Positions 23,401-35,838 of a stretch of DNA of 64,000 bases are shown piece by piece (within the stretch, counting starts at the first letter, position 1; each line of letters starts with the position of its first letter). The translations under genes were made by a program, and so were the position numbers. The stretch covers positions 5,270,001-5,334,000 of the forward strand of contig NC_059508.1 of assembly GCF_914767665.1 (NCBI RefSeq). Reading direction: 5' to 3'. This stretch comes from Harmonia axyridis. Taxonomy: Eukaryota; Arthropoda; Insecta; Coleoptera; Coccinellidae. The notes beneath the pieces are model-generated. The model did no database searches. It saw only the letters and a program-made list of their open reading frames with translations, and had not been told where the DNA came from.

Positions 23401-23897
23401 TTCATCATAAAAAAAATTAAATTGCAAGCTCGAAAAATATTCAGAATGAATATTAAAACATTTTCCTGTGTTTTTAAGGAGGAAAATTCTCTCTATTGAA
23501 ACTAAATATTGAGTAAATTATAACCCTGAGGTTTAATGTATTTCAAATTGTTCTCGAATGTGGAGAATTGATTTTGAAGGATAATATTATTGCATTCTCA
23601 ATTTCATTGGGTAAATTATTCCAAAAGATCAAATAATTTTTTATAATTTATTTCTTGATGGTTTTCGAAATGTTTCAGGACAAACAATAATAATAAATGA
23701 TTGACATGTAATAATTCTCTCCTAAACATACCAGATTGAATGACATCCAGTAAGGTAGAACCGAATGTGGTCTTCTTCGTCTTCAGTTGATCAAACAATT
23801 CCCTGGTAAGAAATTTTTTCAAGAGTGATTTGGAGTCAGAGGCTTCAAGTTTGTTGAAACCTGCTTCTAGTTTTTCCAAGACTGCTGCGTCAACCAT
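20414..23897 (-). CDS. Arginine kinase, 3 coding exons
   Basis: Phosphagen kinase that reversibly phosphorylates arginine with ATP, the cytosolic energy buffer of insect muscle and nerve. Coding exons: 23897-23732, 22795-22472, 20991-20414, all GT-AG, 1068 nt in total (355 aa plus stop), the usual family length. The N-terminal ATP-guanido domain has KLEASDSKSLLKK and CIQSG-like IQSGLENHDSGIGIYAPDAE across the first junction. The catalytic domain has STRVRCGRS, EGYPFNPCLTE, the active-site signature CPTNLGT (Cys near residue 270) and RGTRGEHTEAEGG. ATG at 23897 matches the family start M-V-D-A. Intron 2 (20992-22471) contains a broken mariner element. Frame intact; it looks functional. Confidence 0.98.
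21170..22120 (+). mobile_element. Degenerate mariner element in an arginine kinase intron
   Basis: Mariner transposase remains, opposite in strand to the host gene. The N-terminal MKKPEAEAH, the linker GDFDVED-like piece (shifted), DQDSCQTQQELAGSLGV, RLKVMKMIQKQGNWVPYELK and ERRLFAFEQLL-like block are readable. The part with the first catalytic Asp is deleted. QHDNVPPHVAKVV (second Asp) and HPPYSPEVAPSDY (third Asp) remain in other frames. Several indels; clearly dead. Terminal repeats were not identified, so the ends are approximate. Confidence 0.9.
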
Positions 23898-24224
23898 GGC
23901 TGATTTCCTTCAAATGCAATTGAATTCTATTTAAACCAACTTGAAAAGTGTGATGGCATTTATCATAATTTTATTTTTACAATGTGATCGAAATAATCAA
24001 TGGTAAATATTAAATATTTCCATTTATGTATACACAAATATTCAACGGTGCTTTGTCCACAAAGAAAATGATTATATTGAAGTGAAAAGTTTGAGTTTGA
24101 TGAGGTGAATTGAAAATAATTTTTTCAATGATCCAAGGAAATAAAAATCGTTATTTTTGTAGGATTTAGCCTTTTTTTACCAGTGAAATATAATTTAAAA
24201 AAAAATGGTGCATTTTTACTTACC
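23898..24224 (-). other. Probable 5' UTR intron of arginine kinase
   Basis: A consensus donor (ATTTG|GTAAGT) ends a candidate non-coding exon at 24224. An acceptor-like TTTGAAG ends at 23908, placing ten bases of 5' UTR before ATG 23897. Inferred from splice motifs only. Confidence 0.45.
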
Positions 24225-24383
24225 AAATGAGGTGTGGGTTAGAAATAGACAAAATAAAGATGATATAAACATATTCGATAATTGTTATATTTGAAATCCC
24301 AAAAAGAAATATTGTTTTTGAAATAGTTATGTTATGAAGAAACCCAGAAAGAAGTTGTAAATATTATTTACTTGTTGGAAGTT

Positions 24384-24416
24384 TTAATGATGGTAAAATG
24401 TGAATGTAGATTTATA
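24384..24416 (-). promoter_or_regulatory. Candidate arginine kinase core promoter (TATA plus Inr)
   Basis: On the minus strand a TATAAATC box occupies 24416-24409, and an initiator-like CATCATTAA lies about 30 bp downstream (near 24384). This would start a 5' UTR exon of about 160 nt ending at the 24224 donor. Spacing is right for an insect TATA/Inr promoter. Confidence 0.45.
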
Positions 24417-25684
24417 GGTGTTGTATATAGCAGCTAGTTTGATTGAATTAACCACGAATTAATTGAAGTGAAATACCGATTGATCATAAAGAATAAGTTG
24501 GATATAACCCGATATATAAATATTGAATATTGCGCCCATTTTAATTACAAAAAAAAAAGAATTTCTATTTCAACAGCAAAAGCACAACGAATTGAAATTG
24601 CGTACTTCAATAACATTAGTGAAGAAACAGGAAACAGAATACACACAAGAAGCTCCATTGACATCCTTTTGGCCCATCATGCATCACATTTACTTGGTAA
24701 TTTTGAATTCTACAAACCCAGAGCTGTCCTCTTTGGATTTTTTGGAGTTTTCTTTCGATGCGCAACCACCCATTGCTAAGACCTTTGGAATCTAAATGAA
24801 AAAACACCTGATGGACACTACAACTAAGCGAAAGAAGCGATCCTTCATGTGTTGGAGGCCTCCGCCCTCTGGACCTCTTTGGTTCTTGCACTGTTCCCTT
24901 TTAACTGAGAACTTCGTTCTGGATAGGGCGCATGGATCGATAATACCTCCCACTCGCACAGTTATCCTGTGTTATCTGCAAGGATTTCCTGGATGTGACC
25001 AGCAGCCTAGTTCTGGATGTTGGGGCACTCCAAGAAGACGAAACGATCTAGTCATGAATCGAGAACGAAAAATAAAACTTCAAATAATAAGGGGAGCTTC
25101 TTGACTTTTACCAAAAAGTGAGGACGATTCAGCCGATTCAAAAAAGGAAATAAATAAATAACGTGCAAAATACATGCTTCTAAATACATTTACATGCATT
25201 TAGGCATTCAAGTGTTGGTAGTTAATCGAAATTTTAACATTTTGATTTTTCAACTTGCACAATAAAAATACTCTATTAATAATTATGGTACTGTGTTTAA
25301 TCGTCCTCCGCCCTTCTAAAAAGCTAGTTCTCCACAGTACGTTGATATCAGTCTATTAACAATATTATAAAGTAACAAATTTTTACATTTGCATCATAAA
25401 TTCGGAATAACTGAAATCATTTTGGAGTTCCAATCCGAATATCCATATTTCATCAAAACTGGACTACTTTAACGTGAAATATTGAGGTAAATCGAAATCT
25501 GAAATCTGAATATCCTTCCATTTCCACAGATATAGAAATTCAGATAAGTCCACATTTTTGGATGCTTGTTTTATTAGATTAAGCTGAATTTTGTAAGGGA
25601 CCAAGGATATGTGTTACAGTTAACTATAATTGAGACCAAATTTACAACTGGATGAAAAGTTGCAATTGAAAAAATAACTTAAAT
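24417..25684. other. Intergenic with a less AT-rich block (24800-25060)
   Basis: Several overlapping open frames on both strands around 24468-25104, none of a recognised family. The higher GC of 24800-25060 suggests an old insertion. Nothing further could be supported. Confidence 0.3.
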
Positions 25685-25686
25685 TA

Positions 25687-26885
25687 GGCCAATTGAAAAG
25701 TCCCCGGTCTACCATAGTAAAAAACATTTTTTTTTGGCAAAATTTCATTATTTTTTATTATTCAACATAGTTGCTTTCGAAGGCGATACAACGATTATAG
25801 TGATCTTCCAACCTTTCGATACCTATTTTGTAGTACGATTTGTCTTTCGCTTCAAAATAGGCCTCAGTTTCAGCGATTACTTCTTAATTGGCGCTAATTT
25901 TCTTTCCAGCGAGCATTCTTTCGAGGTCTGAGAACTGGAAAAAGTCGCTGGGGGCCAGATCTGGCAAATACAGTGGATGCAGAAGCAAGTCGAAGCTCAA
26001 TTCATGCAATTTTGCCATTGTTTTCATTGATTTGTGACACGGCGCATTGTCTTGATGAAACAGCACCCTTTTTTTTCTTCAAATGAGGCCGTTCTTTAAC
26101 GATTTCTTCCCTTAAACGATCCAATAACGCTATATAATAATCGCTGTTGATGGTCTGGCCCTTTTGGTGGTAATCAATGAATATTATAACTTGCGCATCC
26201 CAGAATACTGATGCCATAATCTTGCCAGCAGACTGTTGTGTTTTTCCTTGCTTTGAATTCGGTTCATCGTGTGCAGTCCACTCAGCTGACTGTCGATTGG
26301 ACTCTGGAGTTAAATGATGGAGCCATGTTTCATCCATTGTCACATATAGACACAAAAATTCAGGTTTATTGCACTTAAACAACTCCAAACACTGCTCAGA
26401 ATCATTAACATGTTGTTGCTTTTAATCGATTGTGAGCTAGCAAGGCACCCATTTTGCACACAGCTTTCTCATGTACAAATATTCGTGAATGATTTGATTT
26501 ACACGTTCAGATGATATCTTCACAATGTCTGATATCTCGATCAACTACACTTTACGGTCATTCAAAAATATTTTGCGAACATTTTTGATGGTTGATTTTT
26601 TTGGTGCAGACCCCGGAAACTCTTCATCAAGCCAAGATTTTGCTTCAACTGTATTTTTATTTTCAGAAAACAATATTTTATCAGCACACGAAATTCTTTT
26701 TTTTTCAATCTTTTTTCAAATAACAAAAGTAGCTACACTCACAACGCAATATCTCACAAGCAAATGATCGGACTGCTGTCAAATTTTGACACGTATCGTT
26801 TGAAGGTTGGTACTAACTAAAAATCATATGGATTTAATACTAGCACCGTCATCTGTGCATCAGACCTGGGACTTTTCAATTGGCC
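25687..26885 (-). mobile_element. Mariner element with TIRs and TA duplications, frameshifted transposase
   Basis: Terminal inverted repeats of about 24 bp: GGCCAATTGAAAAGTCCC at 25687-25704 and its reverse complement at 26868-26885, then one mismatch and GGTCT. TA dinucleotides flank both ends (25685-25686, 26886-26887), giving a 1199 bp element. The minus-strand transposase shows all three mariner acidic blocks: TMDETWLHH, FHQDNAPCHKS and DLAPSDFF. It also has NRQSAEW, SAGKIMASVFWDA and TINSDYYIALLD. The frame changes at an A run near 26065 (after RPHLKKKK), and the N-terminal part (26390-26850) is also broken, so it is non-autonomous. Confidence 0.95.
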
Positions 26886-26887
26886 TA

Positions 26888-27424
26888 ATATTTTCAAAAA
26901 ATGTCGACAAGTCGAAACGAATTGCAATGAAATCAACGAGAATTCTTGAAACTATAACGCAAAATGACAAGAAGAGCATTCGCCATTTTGCAACTGAAAG
27001 TGGATTGACTTGTTGAATCCCCAAAGACATCTGAATGAATGCGTGGACATTTTACATGAAAGAAACAATAAAATTCAGTGTGAGGGTAATCTTTGAGGTT
27101 GCGTGTGAAAATCACCGAATTAAATTGTCCGGAATTCGCCCACAATCAAATTAAGCGTGACGATATGATTTTAATAAAGTTAATGTATGTTTCTCAACAC
27201 GGCAACTTGATTATATCGTTATGGTTAGCTTATCTGCTAGTCGGAAATTGTCAGTAGGCTAATATATGCTCTCGGATATGTAAATTTCAGTTTGGGGTGA
27301 GAATTACTCAATTTTTTATTCAATTATCTTGTTCTGTTTAACCAAATATGTATAATTTAGCACGCTTTTCATCCGCTATGAATGTTTTCATACGAAAGAC
27401 TATTTTTCACTCGAAAATTATACA
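26888..27424. other. Possible second transposase scrap, then AT-rich DNA
   Basis: At 26906-27015 a plus-strand frame carries KSIRHFATESGLTC, similar to the helix-turn-helix start of Tc1-like transposases (K-SIR-LA-E-G-S). It is too short to classify. The remainder shows nothing. Confidence 0.3.
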
Positions 27425-29028
27425 CTAGGGGAATAAATTAAAGGATCAAAATAAAATTCAAAATTTTTAGCGGTATTTCAAATGGCTGTATTTTCGATAA
27501 CAACGGTCGTATCTCAATTTGAAAAAAATCTTTTTGAAGGTGGAAGTTTATAGTTCAGAGATCTCATGATGAAAAAACTTTTAAAGCAACGTGTACCGTT
27601 CAATCCTAATGAATACAGTATCTAAAATTTCTGCGAAATTTTTTCAGTTTTTATTTTTGGCCTACAGACTTGGAAATTTTGTTTTCAACTTAACCACTAT
27701 ATGGATGAGATAACTTGTTCATTCAGCTTCAATATAAGTTTTTTCAAAATTTCGATACGAGTACTTCTCGCTGAAATATCGAACTTTGAATTGAAGAGGA
27801 CCCTTTTTGTCTTCAACCATCAAGATCTCACCAATCAATGGTTGCATAGAAAATTAAAGGGATATTATGAAATCTTGAATGAATTCTCTAAAAGAAGTAA
27901 ATAAAATAAAAATATAAATAATTTTCAAATTTTGCAAATTCGTTTTGAGAATAAACTGGCTTTTTTTAGGGTTGTGAAAGTTCTATAGATGAAAAGTTGA
28001 AATATACAATTTCTGAAAAGCGAGTAGATGGATTTCGAAATTCCCTTGGCTATATCAACTTTATTTCGAATTAAATTTGGTTTTTATCATCAAGATCATG
28101 AAATGAAATCACGGAATCGCATTTGAAATGATAATGACATGTTGAATTGATTCATTTGAGTCAATAAAAAAAAAACCGAAAAAGAAACAGAATTTTTTTT
28201 TATCTTCAAAAAATTTATTTCATGAATTCTATTATTGTTATCTTCTGTTATTGATAAAAATGCAGGAAAAAAAAATCTTAAAAATTTTATGAACATTCGA
28301 ATCGAAAATCGTGATCCTTTAATTTTTTGAATATTCGATCGGATTAAACAAAAAAGCCGCTCCATGGATTGAATTGAAATTCTCTGGGATTTTTGTGGTG
28401 ATATTGAACTGTAAAATGCATACTCAACATTGATGATTTTTTCGATATTTTCAATTCAGCGCTTGATTATCCAAAAAGCCTCCAAAAGCCCTTTTTTATC
28501 ATTTTTTCCAATTAATATAGAGAACGAAAAAAATTTTTTTCCGAAAATACCATAGCTACTTCTTGTAGAGAATTCATTCAAGATTTCAAAACATCCCCTA
28601 AATTTTCTGTGTAACCATTGATTGGTGAGATATTGATGGTTGAAGACAAAAAGGTCCTTTTCAATTCAAAGTTCGATATTTCAGCGAGAAGTGCTCGTAT
28701 CGAAATTTTGAAAAAATGATATTGAAGCTGAATGAACAAGTTATCTCATCCATATAGTGGTTGAGTTGAAAAAAAATTTCAAGTCTGTAGGCCAAAAATG
28801 AAAACTGAAAAAATGTCGCAGAAATTTTAGATACTGTATTCATTAGGATTGAGCGGTACATGTTGCTTGAAAAATTCTTTCATCATGAGATCTCTAAACT
28901 ATAAACTTCAAGCTTCAAAATGATTTTTTTCGAATAGACATACGACCATTGTTATCGAAAATACAGCCATTTGAAAAACCGCTAAAAATCTCGAATTTTA
29001 TTTTGATCTTTTAATTTATTCCACTAGT
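27425..29028. repeat. Long foldback element, arms of about 475 bp
   Basis: Left arm 27425-27902 and right arm 28552-29028 are inverted copies. For example, CTAGGGGAATAAATTAAA at the left end matches CTAGTGGAATAAATTAAA read from the right end. AGACAAAAAGG-TCC-TTT and TGAATGAATTCTCTA recur in opposite orientation. The loop of about 650 bp (27903-28551) is AT-rich with no recognisable protein. TA dinucleotides lie next to both ends. Short frames inside (27701-27904, 28661-28861) are the same arm read twice and are not genes. Confidence 0.88.
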
Positions 29029-29292
29029 ATATAATAAAATAGGTTTGAAAATATTTTAGTAAATAGGTTCGATAAGTTCAACGAACAGTAACGATAACAA
29101 AGCCAACTTCAATTAATATGTTATATTTTTGTCAACAATTATGCAGCAATTAAATTAAAAAAAATGGATAGTAAGTTGGTGAACTGATATCATACATTTT
29201 TGTTCTACAATTTACCCAGTAGGAAATATTGATATATTGAATGATAGGAAAAAACGCTGAGAAAATTTGATATTTTTGACTTAGGTTTATAG

Positions 29293-30215
29293 TATTCGTA
29301 GTCCATGGTTTCTTTATCTACGAACAAAAGTAATTTTTTTTGGAAATGAATCTTCTTTTCGCAAATTTTTTGGAAATGCATTTCAGTTCCGCAATATTCC
29401 CTTGAATTACTTTTTTCAATGTGAATGTGCGTTTATGAAAAAGTTATTCTCAATATAATTATTTATTATTAATTAGTAATTATTTTTTAAATTTTTTTCC
29501 TATGAAATTGTAATGATAATGAGGGCAATTAATTTTGACTAGGGGATTATGCAACCTTGATTCTAGAAGGTTGAAATTAAGGGAAGACTTTTATATAATG
29601 TTGAAGTTCTGAATTTGTGTCAACGATAATAATCGATATTAACAGATGTTGTTGGGTAACCTCAGCCAGCACTCGAAGAATCCACGTGAATTCTCACGTC
29701 AGTTATTCCAAGAAACTTTATTCGATTTTTGGAAATTGGACGTTCAAGCAAAGAATTCGTAGTCCATAGTTTCATTATCTACGAACAAAATTAAATTTTT
29801 TTCGAAATTATTCACCTTTTCGCAAATTTTTTGGATTGTTTCGCAATATTTCCTTGAATTACTTATTTCAGTGTGAATGTGCGTTTATAAGAAAGTCATT
29901 ATTATTATTGATTAGAATAAATTTTTTTTTCGTGAACATCGGCTTGAAATCCACTATTCAATTTTTTTCCTATGAAATTGAAATGGTAATGAGGGCAAAT
30001 AATTTTGATGGGTTATTAAGTAACCTCATTTCTGGAAGGTGGAAATTGAGAGGAGGCTCTCATATAATGCTGAAGTCCTGAATTTACGTCAACGATAATC
30101 GATATTAACAGAAGTTGTTTGGTAACCTCAGCACTCGATGAATCCACGTGAATTCTCACGTAGTCAGTTATTCTAAGAAACTTTATTTGATTTTTGGAAA
30201 TTGAGTGTTCCACCA
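29293..30215. repeat. Tandem duplication, two copies of about 462 bp
   Basis: The block starting ATTCGTAGTCCAT at 29293 starts again at 29755. Both carry TCTACGAACAAAA, GTGAATGTGCGTTTAT, AATGAGGGCAA, CGATATTAACAGA and CCACGTGAATTCTCACGT in the same order, with scattered indels. Confidence 0.85.
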
Positions 30216-33200
30216 ATGAACAATCGTCGTTGCGGTTAAAATTCAAGTTTTTACTGCATTTCTATTTACCAGCAAAGGTCCATCAAACATTTACACCGTG
30301 TCATTGTTAGATGTTTCCAGTGGGATTTTATGATTATTAACACTCGAACTCTCAATGGACATAAGTTGTCATAATAGTTCTGTTGCCATTCTAAGAATAG
30401 AAAACCCGCGAAAAAATACATAGTTAGTTTACGAGAAAAATGAATGCAAACACCAGAACCTTGATCTCCTTTGATCAGAATATAAAACCTAGAGATGCAC
30501 TATTATTATTTACGAAACTAACCGGGAATATTGCCAGAATGCATTATTCGTTTGGCATTAGATGCACTAGAACTAGACCTCTAGGATCTTTGTTATGTCA
30601 AATAAGTGATAAAATACAACCTAATAAAATAAACGAACCTATTAATAATAATTGCAAAACCCTGGACATCTGTCATATACATTATGTTTGACGCATATTC
30701 TTCAAGATTCAACAGTTTTTATTGTTTCTCAAGGAAATTCATTTACTATGGTATCATAGAGTCAAGTATACAGTTTGGCTCAGAAGCAGTAAGACTATTC
30801 CAGGTAATTTGATGTTAAGGTAGAGCAGACGTTAAAAGACCTTTTTTTCAGATTTCACCTAAAAAATATTGTTCCATGTATTGAGAAAAAATTACTAAGA
30901 ATTTTTACTATTCTTGAAAGAATAGTAGGTGAAGTGGACGAAAAAATCCTTCTTTTTCAGATTTCAGCTGAAAAATTGTTCCATGTATTGAAAAAAATTA
31001 CTAAGAATTACTACTATTCTTGAAAGAATAGTAGGTTAAGTGGACGAAAATATCCTTCTTTTTCAGATTTCAGTTTCGAAATTATTTCAGGATCCGATTC
31101 ATAAATGAAAAATTGAGAATTTATACTATTTTTCAAAGAAAGAACTTCAAAAGGAATAATAATCTTCATTCGTTTGTTATATTTCTTCCTCTAATTCTGT
31201 GACTAATCCGTTCATTCTATCACAACTTTTAAAACAAAATTGTGAGAGAATATCTCAGATTCAAACATATTTTATGGTAATATTATTATTATTATTACCT
31301 ATATGTTAGTTCTTGGAACTTACCTGACACAGGTTTATCTATTACCTTTCAAATTTGGGATCTAGAAAATTGTTTCGCCAACCAACATTTTTAATGCAGA
31401 AATCACTAAACAATATTTATGGAAATATTCCATCAATTTCAATAAAACTTCAGCGAATTAGAGAAAATAATGAATAAGACTCGAGGAAGAATATCAAAGC
31501 CTTCTGCATTCGAATATTTTATAAATATAAACTATTCTGGTTTTCGTTTCAATCTAATCGACAATAATCAGGTTGAAATTCAATGCTCATTCATTTTGGA
31601 GGTGAAATTAGTTAATTAAATTGCTTATTGGATCTACGAAATTCCTAATGGGATTAACTAATATAATTTGTTGGGGTTGATTGATTGAAATTTGAGACAA
31701 CACACTCTTAAAACCTTAATGGAGTTCTTGTATTCGAAGGCATTCTCCAATTATTAGAATCGGTATTATTCAGTTCGAAACATTAAAATAAGATTTTTTT
31801 TCATTTTCGGATCGCAGTTTTCTAAAATCCTGTTTCAGTTGCCTGCTCTGAAATTCACCCTAAAATGATTAAGATATACCTAATACAATATTTTAATTGT
31901 CAACTCAATGATGCAGGTTACCTCAGATCAAATGACTGTTTTCCGGTTCATATTTTCAAACGTTTTCAATTTTTGATTTTTACATCGGTTGTCGTTGAAT
32001 TTTCGCTTATCAATTCAAATATATGAGTTTATCTACTCTTCTGGTGTGCTAGATTCCGCTTCATCATCATAATTGTTATGTTAAATTTCGTATAAAATTC
32101 ATTATTACTATTTTACACTCGATTATCCAAAAACATTTATTTACATGATACAATTTTTTCAAACTGGCTTCATCTATTTCAAATTTACTGGATCTATTGA
32201 GATTTCAGGCATTGTTTATATTCATTTGTAGAATACCAGTATGTAAGCTAATCTGCTACGAAGTAAGAGTTTAACGGTGATGGTTTTACAAAATAATATT
32301 CTCTTGACTGACCATAACACGTCACGTGAAATCTGAGAATAATGACAAAGATCTGGTGAACAAGGTAATTTCCATCATTGTATGAAAACCATAAAGTCTA
32401 ATATTGATTAATAAATTATTTCGACGAACATTTGTGACTTCTCTCAATAATTTCTTTTGTGGTTTGCCGCATTAATTTTATGATTTTCTATTTCTGTGCT
32501 CCTACTAAGACACGAATCTCATAATATTCAATAATGGGAAAATATAGGTACGATTTTGTACCTCGCACCAGCATCGATTTTCTTTGAATTCAAGGAGAAG
32601 CCGTATTGATTTCAAATTTGTCAGAATCTGAGAACGAAGCGGATATGTAATTTAACGTGAAAATATTCCCAGGAGCTAGACCGGAATCCATATCTTTCCA
32701 TTTCAATTTTGGGGAAATTTTTTCTTGATAAGCGAAGTCCAGTTGTGTCTTTTTTCAATTTTCATGGGCACATTCAAATTCTTAAGCGATCAGTGTCAAT
32801 CTAGCTTCGCGTAAAATAGTTTTGGCAAACATTTGCTTTGCGAATAACAAGATATTATTATCAGATAGCGAATGCAGTTGCACTTCCAATGCAGTTGAGG
32901 AAATAGTGTCACAGTGAGCAATGAGTCAATTATCATTCGTGATTAGATTTTATTAGACAATTGGCCACGTTATTCTACAAATTCCAGTTAATATTGCTAG
33001 ATGAATTGCGTATATGCCATTTTGAGTTTAATTTAAAAGTGCATAGGAAGATCCATCAGTTTGAGGTAATGGAAATTAGAAAATTCAACCAATATCCAAC
33101 TAATTCAACATTTTCAATAAAATTTTGTTCTATGTATGTATGATTAGCATTGAAGCGACCAAATCAATTGGTCTCTTCGTTCTTTATTTTCAGGATGTGT

Positions 33201-34552
33201 TTTTCCTACGAAAAATTCTAAAAATTCGATCGAAGGACCTTGAAAATTCAATTTTCTTTTCAATTAATCAAACACATTTCAAATGGAAATTATTTTTCAA
33301 ATAAATGAGTATGTTATATTCAAGAATAAGGTTTTTCAGTTTCTGAAATACTTCTCTTTGAATGGTGTGATTTTAATGAATTTCTAAAAAATTCAAACAA
33401 TTAGTGAAAGAGAATTCGAATTATTTTAAATCTAGGTACTTCTAAATTTCAAATGAGATTCACTATTAATCAAGCCATTCTCATCATATTGTAATATATC
33501 CGAAAAAATGGGAGGTTGTGGTACTTCCGAAATTTCAGATTTTCCAGACGAATTTTCTGATTTCTCAACCTTGACCTATACCTAAGGGGATGAGAGTAAC
33601 CTTTCTACGTAACTCAGGCACTAGGTCAGTATTGATATTTCACCCCACTGTAATGGACTAATCCAAAACGACACAGATTCACGTTTGGGGGTGGAATTGT
33701 GAATCTTTCAGGTTTTATGAAGTTCAGACTCAAATTGAAGTAATTTATTTAATCTTTCGTTGATGCGAATGACTAAATGTTATTACGCAAGTGTTTTGAG
33801 TGGACATTCAAGCAATTGGCAGTTCAGCAGAACGATAAAAAAAATTAACCCCTATGGTGCATGAAACAATCATATGAAAGATTTAAAAAAAATGAGTTAT
33901 TGGTGATTTTTCGCATTGTTTCTTAAAGTAAGGTATCTCGATGATTTGGTGAAATGCAGCTACAAATTCAATTGATTACTTACGAGTAAGAAATGAATTC
34001 GATGGCAAAGAATCGCTTGCAACACCGAAAATAATTCAGACTGATTGGGCAATTGTCGATTCTCACCTTAAGGGTAAACTGTAGAAATTCACTCTTTGGG
34101 GTTCGAAGCAACTATGATTTTATCATGGAGGGACGCCTATAGGAGCTCTCTCCTCCAACCCCACTCCGGTGACGTCACGTTTTACCAGCCAATAATTTTG
34201 TGGAGGTGAGAGGGACACTATCAGTTTTTTTCAAGAAATAACTGGTGGAGGAAAAATCGGAACTTCGATAAAATTTTTCGGTGGAATTGGTTTGATAAAA
34301 AAAAGTCGATAAAACGTCGTTTGTTGCGCGAATGTTGGCAGGCTATGCGTCGTTCATTCATCGAATTAGCGAATTGCATCGCCTTGTTGCAACGCAATTT
34401 ATTTAAAATGCACATCTCTTCGAACAGAGCCTGTGTTAGAAGTTTCGACGAAAAACGGATTGATTTCATTAATTTTTTTTTAACATATTGAGTCTTCCAA
34501 ATCTGATTTTCGAGGGGTGAAATCATCAGTATAAATTCTGAAATACTGCTAA
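30216..34552. other. AT-rich intergenic DNA with a short triplicated repeat
   Basis: A unit of about 108 bp is repeated at 30848, 30957 and (partly) 31063, with TTTTTCAGATTTCA and the small palindrome CTATTCTTGAAAGAATAG in each full copy. A plus frame at 30440-30691 (83 codons) has no recognised family. The rest shows no gene. Around 34130-34210 is a short GC-richer stretch of unknown origin. Confidence 0.4.
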
Positions 34553-35838
34553 TCAAAATTCGAATTTTTTGAGTCGAAACTGTTTGATGTAGACTTCCTT
34601 GATTGATCTCAAATTTTCCAAGCTAGAGTAGATTTTACACCAATTTAAATACCATCGGAGAAAAGCATTTCTAAATCTCGTCCAGATTTTTCGTGTTCTC
34701 TTTTCAGATTCTACAAATTTCAGGGGTATTAAGATTTTTGGAATAATAAAATTGAATATTGGAAATATTTCAAATTTAATTTGAATAGAATTTCCCATAT
34801 TTTTCGTGGATTGAGAAACTTGAAGTCACTCGAATAAAGCACTGAACAGAATAACAATCTAGGTACTTCAATTGACAATTTTCAAGATCATTTTGCAATA
34901 ATTCAAAATTCTGGCAATTGAGAATTTTAATTATTGGCTGTCTCCCTAAATTATCGGTGATAACTCATGAGTAATTTTACCCCCTAGTGGTCCCAATTGA
35001 AAAGATTGCATGTGGGCAACTACTTTATTAACCCGGCTTTCATTGATAATAATTTTGATTGAAATCGGACTGTAGTAATCTTATTAGGGAGTTTCTTAGG
35101 GAATATATTGTGGAAGTTTTCATTGAATATTTGAAATCTTCAATTTCAATTTTTCGTTGAAATCATTCGATGTGATCAAAATCAAAATTCAAATTTTTTA
35201 AGTCGAAACTGTTAGATGTAGACTTCTATTCTATGATTCTTCGTTTCCTAGTCGATTGATCTCAAATTTTTCCAGCTAGAGTAGATTTTACACCAATTTA
35301 AATACCCCCCGAGAAAAGCATTTCTAAATCTCGTCCAGATTTTTCGTGTTCTATTTTCAGATTCTGCAAATTTCAGGGGTATTAAGATTTCTGGAATAAT
35401 AAAATTGAATATTGGAAACATTTCAAATTTAATTTGAATAGAATTTCCCATATTTTTCGTGGATTGCGAAACTTGAAGTCACTCGAATGAAGCACTGAAC
35501 AGAATAACAATCTAAGTACTTCAATTGACAATTTTCAAGAACCGTTTGCAATAATTCGAAATTCTGTCAATTGAGAATTTTAATTATTGGCTCTCTTCCT
35601 TAAATTATCGCTGATAAATCATGAGTAATTTTACCCCCTAGTAGTCCCAATTGGAAAGATTGCATGTGGGCAACTACTTTATTAACCCTGCTTTCATTGA
35701 TAATAACTTTGATTGAAATCTGACTGGAGTAATCTTATTAGGGAGTTTCTCAGGGAATATATTGTGGTAGTTTTCATTGAATATTTGAAATATTCAATTT
35801 CAAATTTTGTTTAAATGATTCGATGTGATTTTGTATAA
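34553..35838. repeat. Tandem segmental duplication, unit about 630 bp
   Basis: Landmark GTCGAAACTGTT-GATGTAGACTTC occurs at 34573 and 35202. The order of blocks (TAGAGTAGATTTTACACCA, CTCGTCCAGATTTTTCGTG, TTACCCCCTAGT, CTTATTAGGGAGTTTCT) is identical in both copies, with a small insertion at about 35226 in the second. The minus-strand frames inside both copies are not supported as genes. Confidence 0.88.

Noticed and set aside
27701..28861. Two similar open frames in opposite orientation
   Set aside because: They are the two arms of the foldback read on each strand, not genes.
30440..30691. 83-codon plus frame with several Cys
   Set aside because: No family resemblance, no splice context, and flanked by unique AT-rich DNA; not supportable as a gene.
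34221..35451. Minus frames in the 630 bp duplication
   Set aside because: Low-complexity, not recognised, and explained by duplicated non-coding DNA.
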